Source of the DNA: Nymphaea colorata | Taxonomy: Eukaryota; Streptophyta; Magnoliopsida; Nymphaeales; Nymphaeaceae | Reading direction: 5' to 3' | Length of the DNA stretch: 64,000 nt | Assembly: GCF_008831285.2 (NCBI RefSeq) | Contig: NC_045142.1 | Coordinates: forward strand, 19,159,354 to 19,223,353 | Part shown: positions 34,445-43,900 of the stretch, in pieces | Layout: each line of letters opens with the position of its first letter | Numbering within the stretch: the stretch's first letter is position 1 | Program-made: the position numbers and the translations under genes | The notes under the pieces: model-generated | The model's database searches: none | The model's input: the letters and a program-made list of their open reading frames with translations, nothing else | What the model was told of the DNA's origin: nothing

Positions 34445-34540
34445 AGGTAGTTGGTGTAATGGTTAGGGTGGGGACTGGTAGGCGGCCAGTTCTAATTTTG
34501 AAGTTTCGCTGCTTCAACCCTGTATGCCTAAAAAAAAAAG
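34445..34540 (+). mobile_element. Short tRNA-like SINE with poly-A tail
   Basis: TGGTGTAATGG at 34452-34462 fits the pol III A box. GTTTCGCTGC at 34503-34512 is a degraded B box about 50 bp downstream. An A10 tail follows at 34530-34539. Total length is only about 95 bp and no target duplication is evident. It could also be a tRNA pseudogene. No cloverleaf with closed arms can be drawn. Confidence 0.45.
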
Positions 34541-34790
34541 ACACCAATATGTAAGTTGAAGTATAATAGAAGTGTTACCTAAAGACACTATAAAACAGTT
34601 GAGCCAAACATATAAAATACCATGTCCTAATTTCCTGTAAATAAGAAAACTAACATAATGTTCTACAACTCTGTAGATTGAGCCAAATATATAAAATAGT
34701 GTCCTAATTTCTCGTAAATATGTCTATCTTTACACTGTAGCTGGAAAGAGAGAAATTCATAAAATACCATAAAGTCACAAAAAGAAAAAC
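34541..34790. other. AT-rich spacer with a duplicated phrase
   Basis: gagccaaacatataaaatac (34600) and gagccaaatatataaaatag (34681) begin two copies of a phrase that continues with gtcctaatttc and tcgtaaat-like words, spaced about 80 bp apart. No gene. Confidence 0.5.
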
Positions 34791-35130
34791 TATAGCGGTG
34801 ATTCTTCGTCGATATTAGCACTATCTCAGTGAAAGTTAACGCTAGTACGATGACCGCTATTGGTCCTGCGGTAGCCTACAGTGGTCAAGTTGACATCAGC
34901 GGTATAGTTATCTACAGCAGCGATCTGTCTGACCGTTACAAAATGCTGTACGAGTGCTTTCTTCTCCGGTATTACCACCGATGTAGGTATAGAGCATAAA
35001 CCTGGCGTAGGTATAGAGCATAAACTTGGCGTGGCACCAGTACAACATTTAATAATCGCTGTGCGTCACCACTATACGTTCTACAGCGGTGCGAAATATC
35101 GCCGATATAAAGCTTACGCGGTGAAAACTC
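34791..35130. other. CpG-richer block with repeated AGCGGT words
   Basis: AGCGGT or its complement occurs at about 34795, 34855, 34908 and 35090, with CGGTGA/GCGGTG variants, in a region otherwise poor in CpG. taggtatagagcataaac occurs twice in tandem (about 34984 and 35008). The block starts and ends with CGGTG-like words, so it may be a small transposon, but no clean inverted repeat was seen. Confidence 0.4.
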
Positions 35131-35419
35131 AACCATTGAGTAGCTGCATAAATTTGTCACCCTTATATCACTCATTAATAAAAAAAAAGCACTTTATAGT
35201 AAAAGTTCATAAAGGATTTACATAAAATCCTGCATGGATCTAATGGAAATAACTTGTTTCTAGTATCAAGAAATTTAAAATATTTGTTTACTAGTAGCAG
35301 CTGTGTTAGTGTGTTTGTAGTAGTCGTACTAGTGTTATAGCTGAAACCTCTAGGATCGTAGCTAACTGGAAGACTTGTTGACACAAAGCAATGGTACTGG
35401 AAATGGTACTGGAAGAAGC

Positions 35420-35760
35420 AGTTACACCTGAAAGTTAGTTAAAAGATGTTTCAAGCAGCTTAGTTTGCAACACTTATCAGCCACGTCATGGTATTTCGCC
35501 TCCACAATGGATCTAGAATGGTCGGCTGCTTCTTTGTCTTCCATGAAATGAGGGTACCTCCTAAAAAAATGTAGTATCTAGTAATTGACTTCCTTGTTTC
35601 ATTACAGGCACCCCAAGCAGCATCACATAATGTTGAGAGTTGGAAGTCATTGTTTGCTAGAAACATAAGTCCTACACCTGGTTGACCCTTCAAGTAGTGC
35701 AGCACCTTCAATGCAAAGTGTTCAATACAAAGTTATGCTTCAAGTAATGCATAGTTGTAG
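35420..35760 (-). mobile_element. Ty1/copia RT/RNase H fragment
   Basis: The minus-strand frame gives MKVLHYLKGQPGVGLMFLAN, NDFQLSTLCDAAWGACNETR, KSITRYYIFLGG and TLISWKTKKQPT. The frame then shifts to SRSIVEAKYHDVADKCC, replacing SRSSAEAEYRAMA of active copies. Only about 110 codons remain. It is from a different copia lineage than the 0.9-4.9-kb element. LTR-like sequence may continue to about 35180 but was not proven. Confidence 0.85.
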
Positions 35761-36795
35761 GTCTCTGCATGGGTCGATGTTTGCATCCCCAATTTTTTTT
35801 GTTTTTTTAGAGTGCTCAAAAAAAATGAGTTTCTGTTTTGAAAATGAAAGAAAAAGGAACTTGCTCATTGGTACGAGGATCAACCGTTCATGACACCTTT
35901 ACCGGGGGTAATCAATCCAATGGTTATACATGCATTTCATTTTGGTTTAAACATCTTTTACTATAAATGCGGTATAGTGTTTGAAAAAATATTGAAATTT
36001 TAATGTTTCAAATCTTTGAGAAAGTTTTTGAAGAATCACTTGAGAGTATAAAACATTTTGATTTGAGAAAATCTTGAATCGAAAAATCTTTACAAATACC
36101 ATTTGAAAAACTTGAGAAATCATTTTTGAAGTAGATTTAGTGTTCTTTTAAGACTTTAAGTAGGTTTAAGGTTTTGCTCTAATTCAGTTACTATCTACTT
36201 AGAGCTTCATTTCTTCTTGCTTAAGTTCTTTTAAAAAAGTGCTTATGATAATAAGTAATGTTAAGTGAGTGTGAATGCATGGCATTGATCCTACATGATT
36301 GGAAGAGAATAATTCATTCATACCATAACATTCATGTAAAAGCGTTCCTACCATTACATACATCTAAGTTTCTCATTGTTTGTTATTTATAAGATTGTCA
36401 TAAATATTGTTATGAAAAAAGAAAAATTTTGAAAACCAAATGGGGTTGTAGACCATCAAACATGATTCTAATATTGGGTCATTACTTGATTTTCGGTCTT
36501 AATAAAGTCGATACATATAAAGTTAAATCCTTCGATCTTTAGAGAAAAATATCCAAAAGAAAGGAAAAGATGAAATACTCCTTGTTGTCATGGCATAGAG
36601 TCGAAATGTTCTCTATGGCTACGTTCGCCAACTGCATCATGTATTCATAAGTCTAATAGTTTCATGTTGTTACGTCTGCAACGTACGTTAGTGTCCTACA
36701 CAAATTCTGGTATGGGTTAGGTTGCGAGACTTATGACCATCACAAGAAGGAATTTCGAGAGAAATCTTCATCAACTCCACCTTTAAATTTTTAGT
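35761..36795. other. Intergenic, no gene seen
   Basis: AT-rich sequence with tttgagaaa-type words (36000-36130). The frame 35711-35893 has no motif. Confidence 0.4.
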
Positions 36796-38670
36796 CTATC
36801 TACCTAGGATGTATCTATCTGGTAGTTCCAGAATGTTCTTTCGATCGAAAGTCTTTAGAGCATAGTAATACAAAATACTTGTAAATTCAAATTTCTTAGA
36901 GGAACATTTGACATCACCTATTTCGATGTCATAGGTCACGAATGCATCATTGGTCTTAGTCGAATCTCTCTCTCTTTTATCACAAGATATACATGACAAC
37001 TTGATTGTTGTGTATGTAATTCTATATCACAGTTAGTTGCTTGAATGACCTCTTTCTTAAGTCATTCAAATGCAATTGGTGTATACAGAGTTGCAGCTTG
37101 GTGAGGGATATTTATACACAAACTTTGAGGCCAACATACAAATGCCTTCACGTCTTCTTCTAGTGTTCCATGAATCGAGATATTTGTAAGCAAAAGTACA
37201 ATCTCCTTTTTAGTACAACGAACATGCTCTCTACTTTTTGTGTTTATCATGCTTGTACAAGAAGTATTGTCTTCCATATGCCAATGTCCACTTTTCTTTG
37301 TCCTTATATAATTTTTGAAGCCACTTATTTTCTTATAGGTTATATGCTTCAATCATTAGTATTGTCTTCCATATGCCAATGTCCACTTTTCTTTGTCCTT
37401 ATATAATTTTTGAAGCCACGTATTTTCTTGTAGGTTATATGATTCAATCATTTGTGTCCACATACATTTGAATATCTCACCACTTCACACTTAAGAATAC
37501 AATTTGCAAAACTCTCCTTAAAGCCAGTCTTCTTATTCATTACATGTCGTATGTTCTTCGCTGCATTTTGAAATATATGCCACAAACACAAACAATGATG
37601 TGTCTCTGGCCATACGATGGATACTGCAATAGCTATTTCACTGTCACTATCTATCAAAACAACTTTAGGGTGCTTCATGTTCATGGCCTCGGTGAATACC
37701 TTAATCAACCACTCAAATGTCTCAGTAGTCTGATCAAGTAGAATGCACTATCGTTTCAAGTGATGGTTCACCCCCACAAACTGAGCAAAGGGCCACCCGT
37801 GGGTATTGACCTTCACGATTCTGTAAAAAATAAGCATGTCCCTGAAACATCCATAATCTAACCTAGGCCTCGAATATGCCCAAAAGGCGTTTGTAACATA
37901 ATCCTCATCCATCTGAATGTCATTGTAAAAACCCGAGTCTTTGCTTAATCTTTTCTGAATGGATTCGATCAATACCATAATTTCTCATTTTTTCATCGAT
38001 TATGTCATATTTCTCCTCAAGTGGTTTTTATGATTAATGCGTGTGAATGGAACATTCTGACGACCACAATCTACTTTAACAAACATGTCATATGCCTTCA
38101 TTGGCAATATACTTGTACCATCAACCAGCTCACTTATTTCAGCATGCAACAATGACAATTTATGAGGCGACCTCAACTTGTGACTCATGCAAGAATGTGT
38201 CAATGGATAATTGCGTGAATACAATATTTTCCATTCGAACGCCTTTTCAAATCCAAATTAATAGCACAATCGCACCTTATATCAAGCCTATGCTTGGTTA
38301 TACATGGAACTGATTTCTTCAATCATTGTTTCGAACAAAAATATTACCTTCACACAATTAGCCCTATGCATTTCTCTTTATCCTACCCTTCCGTATACTG
38401 AACCTATGGTCTCTGTCTCAAACTCCATTCCTACAATAGGAGCACGTTCTTTGAGATATTCCATCTCAAACTCCAATCCTATAGTAAGAAAATCCAATCC
38501 TATAGTAGGACTACGTTCCTCAGGATCCTCCATCTTGAACTCCATTCCTATAAAAGGAGCACATTCTTCGAGATACATTATTTCCTTCCAAAGGGACTTA
38601 ATCTTTTGCTTGTCGCCATCTGATGATGTATACGTTTCATACGTTGTGTCATCTGCAATACATAAAGTCC
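36796..38670 (-). pseudogene. FAR1-related (FRS/MULE-transposase-like) pseudogene
   Basis: On the minus strand the domains appear in FRS order. N-terminal VGMEF-type units are at 38378-38578. A piece of the FAR1 zinc-binding domain follows (RCDCAINLDLKRRSNGKYCI near 38230-38280). The linker is HKLRSPHKLSLLHAEISELV. The MULE transposase domain contains FYNDIQMDEDYVTNAFWAYS, RPRLDYGCFRDML, WPFAQFVGVNHH, AMNMKHPKVVLIDSDSEIAI and THHCLCLWHI. NTWLQKLYKDKEKW follows, and a SWIM region (36796-36999) reads DVKCSSKKFEFTSILYYYAL. Intact FRS proteins regulate phytochrome-A responses or are active MULE transposases. Here frameshifts separate the blocks, a 95-bp duplication adds another, and three of four SWIM zinc ligands are lost (C-S, Y and Y in place of C-C, C and H). 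It is dead. Confidence 0.85.
37263..37452 (-). repeat. 95-bp tandem duplication inside the FAR1-like pseudogene
   Basis: Two almost identical 95-bp units (37263-37357, 37358-37452) share agtattgtcttccatatgcc and tgaagccac(t/g)tattttctt. Since 95 is not a multiple of three, the duplication itself shifts the frame after LYKDKEKWTLAYGRQY. Confidence 0.92.
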
Positions 38671-39240
38671 ATCAATCAAATAATATTTTAACATTATCTC
38701 ACGAATTATTTATTCACGCATAAATACATTCCATTAAATAACATTCAACATTAACTCACCATAAAGTCTGTCGATCAATAACAAACCTTATCTCAGACCA
38801 TTTAGTTAACGTTATCTCCTGTAGAAGCATTGTTATCTCTTTCTCTCATTACTATTTATGGTCTTCTTAGTAGACTAGTTGTTATCACATTACTTTGTAA
38901 CCATTCATTTTGTTACGTGATCGTATTATCTACTATTCATTTACTTATTGCCTAGTTTGTATGTGTGTCTTCTCTCATTTAGTCAATCAATAACGAGAGG
39001 AATGATTATAAAATAATGAGATAAATTGGGATGCATAAACTTATCCCCTAAAGTTGTTATTTTACACATTCGTTACGCCACAATTTCGTCATGTCATGCA
39101 AATTATCTCAAACACGTTACATCATAACATTATCTATCACATGAATGGGATGTACTCGTTATTTCATTTGTAATATTATCTACCACATGAGCTGAGATGC
39201 ACTCATTAACTATTGCGTCGACATTTTATTCCTTTTCCAG
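38671..39240 (-). repeat. AACATTATCTC-type motif cluster next to the FAR1-like gene
   Basis: Variants of (a)acattatctc or ttatctca occur at about 38690, 38791, 38810, 38829, 39103, 39128 and 39170. This is the reverse complement of the GAGATAATGT motif array at 20640-21110. The cluster lies immediately 5' of the FAR1-like coding remnant, where a transposon subterminal region would be. Confidence 0.5.
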
Positions 39241-40440
39241 CTTTATCATCACCTTTACCTTCAGTTTTTCAAGAAGTGCTCATTCGATTTCTTCAAATCT
39301 CCAACTATAAAAAAAAAAAACAATTGTGGAAGCCATTGCTTTTGTCATTTAGCATCTACAAACAAAAAAACACATCAATATTGTTGTGAACTCACTGTCC
39401 TTTCATTCTATTGTCATTGTCAACATTTTTGCTTCAAGGCCAAGTTTTTTTCACTGACAACCTATGTTTTCCTTGGTTCCTTCAATGCGAACATCTCTCT
39501 TCTATTTTTCTTCTTTTTGACCGTCTTCCTTCATTTGCGTGAAAGAATGCATGTGGCCTGAAGGAACACAGGTTAAGTATGTATGTTGTGTTCGTGCAAT
39601 GCAAATGCATTCAAGTAAACATGCACAAGTACTTTTTCTGACACCATGGTCATTACTGAAACTTTTACATATACATAGTACGGTCCACCTTATAAGGACA
39701 TTCAATTAAATGTGAACATTATTTTTTTATCCACTAAGGTCAATACTGAAACTTTACATATACGTAGTAAGGTCTACCCATAGCATCATTTGTTGTGTCC
39801 ATGGGGTGGTACACGTAGCTCGCTCTTGTCGAGATGTAGCATGAAGCCTAAATATGGATGGAAGAGGGCCTATAGAAATAGACTAAGTTATTGATGTCAA
39901 GATAGATAAGCCACTTGTTGATGTTGACACAATCGAGATGAATGTGACTTGGTGATGACGGTTTGAATTACCATTTGAAACCAAAATCAGTATGAGTTGG
40001 AAACATTTGTCGGCATAAGGGTGCTAATAATCCAGCTACGGAACGTTTATTGTAGCAAGAAATGGTTCCAAATGTGCTATTACAAACATTAAGCTGTTTG
40101 ACATTATCATAAAATATTACAATACTCTGAACTAACAAAAACATATACAATCACGTGCACCAACATAATGGACAGTAGTCAGACGCCTATCCCAGAAACA
40201 AACAACAGACAACAGTCACACACCCTTCTCATCCCAGTGAAATGAAAACAATGAACGGATTCTGTTCTTGAGCCAACGAATTAAAGCAACCTCAAGATGA
40301 TTTTAGAAGTGTTATTCCTAATTTGTTTTGAGAAGACTCATGTTTCTAACGAGCGCCCATATCTCAGATAATTTTCATCATTAAAGATTGAATGACTACA
40401 AGAATAAAAGGAGTTGTCTACCGTGTTCAAGATCAACGGT
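39241..40440. other. Intergenic, upstream of P58IPK
   Basis: No gene is seen. A phrase ggtcaNtactgaaactttNa with catatacNtagtaNggtc occurs twice about 91 bp apart (about 39646 and 39737). The frames 39502-39705 and 39968-40150 on the minus strand have no motif. Confidence 0.45.
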
Positions 40441-40707
40441 ACACAGGTAAACAAATTGGAACTTGAAAGTTCATTTCAAAGTTTGCTCGAGGCCGGAAAT
40501 GACACAAAGAACACGTAGCAAAGGTGATTTTATGGCGAGCACAGCCTGCGCTGGTAGTCCAGCGGGTTTTAAAGGTACGCATGAGCTTAGGCCTCGGGTC
40601 TCTCTCTCCCGTCCCTGGCGTCTGGCGAGGGTCCCGCTGGAACCTGCCAATCGATTCCGGCTTTGATCCGGAACGCTTTCGTTGCCAAACAGGCAACAAC
40701 GACGCCA

Positions 40708-40726
40708 CGTGGAAATTTCTTATTGG
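40708..40726 (-). promoter_or_regulatory. ER stress response element (ERSE) of P58IPK
   Basis: On the minus strand this reads CCAAT, nine bases (AAGAAATTT), then CCACG, the exact ERSE consensus bound by NF-Y plus an ER-stress bZIP (bZIP28/bZIP60 in plants, ATF6 in animals). The CCACG half is part of a CCACGTGG palindrome (40705-40712), which is also a G-box core. It lies about 240-257 bp before the P58IPK ATG, in the normal range for such elements, and works in either orientation. Confidence 0.8.
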
Positions 40727-40731
40727 AGCTG

Positions 40732-40738
40732 TGACGTC
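40732..40738 (+). promoter_or_regulatory. TGACGTC bZIP-binding motif
   Basis: TGACGTC sits 5 bp downstream of the ERSE and matches the TGACGT core that plant bZIP factors of the unfolded-protein response also bind. Its closeness to the ERSE suggests a composite stress element. Transcript leader sequence probably starts after about 40780. GA repeats at 40830-40860 lie in the leader. Confidence 0.5.
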
Positions 40739-40964
40739 GATGGCACTCGACAAAACGGAACGCTCGGGGCTTTCTCCCTCCTTGGAAACCCCCAGCACTC
40801 TCTCCTGGAGGCCCCTACCGACCTACCAGCCAGAGAGAGAGAGATAGATAGAGAGAGAGTCGCATTGCCTTCTCTTGTTCTTCACTCTGAAGCGGAAGCA
40901 AATTGTTGGTGCAGTGTGCTGAAGGTCTCTCCTGTGCCCTGTCTTTATCTCTTCGACGGGGAGG

Positions 40965-43900
40965 ATGTGGAGGAGTGCCATGGTTAGCCTGCCCTTCCTC
41001 CTGTGCGCCCTTTTCTTTCCTCGATTTGGCGCTGCCCAACAAGGTACTCTCGTTCTTTTCCGATTCTCTAATTTTTCCTCTCTTTCATTTCCATTTACTT
41101 CTCTCTTCGATCCCTTACTTTCTTGGTTCATTCGGTGAAGAGTCGTTGGCATTGGTTTGCTGACATGGGTCTTGATCCAGGTGTCCTTTTAATGAATAGC
41201 CTTCATCTTGTGTTTGTCGTGTTGCTTACTCGAACGATCCGTTTTTAACTTGTCAACGCTTCTCTTAATTGTTGGTAATTTCTTTGGTTCCCTTTCTCTT
41301 CATTTTTGGCGGTTTAACACGCTCGTTTTTACGGTGGTCTTTCTCCTTCCTCGGTTCAGGCCTTCACCTTACTTTATTTGCTTCTCTTAATGTTTAGTGA
41401 AGGAACTGTGAACAAGGGGTGATGAATTCATCATTGAATTGGCTGTTAGTGATTGAGAAAGGTTTGCGGTAAGGAAGGGATAGGTGTTGTTTAATATGCT
41501 TATTTAGGTTTAGCTCAAGTGGATAACTGTGGCATGAAGGATGATGGTTAGTGACGTTTCAGATTAATTTGCCGTAGATATTTTTGTTTATTTTGCTTGG
41601 ACATTGAAACATAGTTTGAATCCCCACAGAAAATATCAAAGCGGTATTAGCGGTTTACCAATTGAGTGAGTCTAAATAGTTGCTGGAATGCCATAGCAGT
41701 TGTCTGTTCTGGATAGTTCTCCCGTGACGTATTTCCTTCGCCTTTGAGCAAATTTATGCATTTGAATCGAAGAACTTATGTGGTATTTTAACGCGTTGTT
41801 CATTTAACTATTCATCTATATAGGAAATAGGGTGAGGGCAAGGGGTGTGGCTTCTCTTGCTATAAAGGAAAATATCACTTGACACGGCCATATAACAAGA
41901 AGGACATCACGTTATAAGGTGACATGGTTAAGCAACAAATACAAGTAGGTTGTGATATGCCTGCACATCACATCTTCTAGCATATCATTCCATTGTACAT
42001 TTAGCATGTGTTGTTTGTCAATCACTGTCATTTTGTGATGCACATTTTGTCTCTGGTTAATTATAAGGTAATGTGGCAAATATGGATTTGTTATCTGGAG
42101 AAAGAATGATGAACAGCTAATTGTAATTCCATTCACAAGTTGCGCAAGTCTTTCTGTTGTTTGACATTGATGTATCTTTGTGAATAAGTTGACTGCCGGT
42201 TCTTGCTGCTCTAGGTTGGCTGAGCAGCTGAATTTGTTTCCCCCTTCTCATTTACTAATTTTTTGACATAAGCACCGTGTTCTATCTCAGTGATTTTTCG
42301 ACCATTTCCTATATGTTCTTAAATGTTAATATGTATGACTTTGTAATCTTTTACTGAGAAGGTTGGGAAGAACTTTAAGAACCAAAGTACTTCCAAAAGC
42401 AGTGATCTCTTTATTTTTAAATAGGTAATGTCTACACAGGTTAAGAGGAATTGTCCAACTGCTTATAAGTTAAAGGAGATATTTCTATGTGGCATATTTA
42501 CATGTTATTTTTTATGTTCTCTAATATGTCTAGCAGCTTATGACATCCATTTTTTCCTGGACTGTTTGTCTTATAAGCTATTTATTCATATCCTATGAGT
42601 TACAGATTTGCAAGCATGCATACCTGGACTTTTGTTTATAGCTTCATAGGTATCAGCATCAATAAGTCAAAAATTATTATAACTTGTCTTAAAGAGAATG
42701 GAGAGGATTGATATAAGCATGAAACATGCAGACACAAGAATTAAAAATATAAATGGAAATCTGTGTGTGTCAGTTGTCTTTCATGTACAAAGATTTTTAC
42801 GCATCCATGATCAGTCAATGATTTTGTATCCCACAATTAGCTCAACCACTGGCTTCTATTTGGCTGAATAGAATGAAAAACTGAGCTATAACAGAATGAC
42901 TGTTAAGAGCATGCAGAACTAAATCTCCACTAAGGAGAAAGAGATTGAGTAGCTGATTCAAACAAAAACATTGGCTTGAATATACAATTTAAACTTGGCA
43001 TATAAAATTTATGATAACAGAATGACTGTTAAGAGCACGCAGAAGTAAATCTCCACTAAGGAGAAAGAGATCGAGTAGCTGATTCAAATAAAAACATTGG
43101 CTTGAATATACAATTTAAACTTGGCATATAAAATTTATGAATTGATAAGAGATTCAGTGATTTTTTTAGAAATTGGAGGCATGTAATCTTTTGGTGCTCT
43201 TATTTCTGCTTATCCCACATTGACTTAGATAAAAATGCAAGATTTGGCATGTATGCACTTGGTAGGATATGTTAAAGTTAGGATGGATACACACATATAT
43301 GGAATTACCATTGGCCATCCAAGAATCTGGCAATCTGCCTATTTCAGTCAGATCCCAGTAGATTTTACCAGTCCAGAGACGTGGTGGGCTATCCAAAATG
43401 TACTATTTTAAAGAAGAAAGGTGCCGGAATTTAATGTCTAGCTTGAATTTATAAGGATTTAAAATCAATACTCTTCAGCTTCTTCAGTCATAAAATCAGA
43501 TCTGCAGATTGGATTTGGTGACTTTTTAGTTTTTATCCTAGACTGATTGACACACCCCTTTTGCTTGTTTTTTACTTGATCTAACCTTGTAGATGCAATT
43601 TGAATATTTTATTTAGTAGAAAAATATGCCAAAATTGACAATGTTTGTGCTTTTAAGCAAGAACAACAACTCATATAATGCCAAAAACATTGAATAAGGA
43701 CTCCTCTTCATGTGCCAGACAAATAGACAATCTTTAATGATAGTTGCCAATTCTGCAGATTTTTCTAGTGAAGATGCTGCTACCTTGTTGAAGAAAGCAT
43801 CAGAAAATATTAAGATCGGGCACTATACCAATGCATTGGAAGAACTCAATGCTGCGATAGTATCTGATCCAACTTTATCAGAGGCGTATATGCATCGTGC

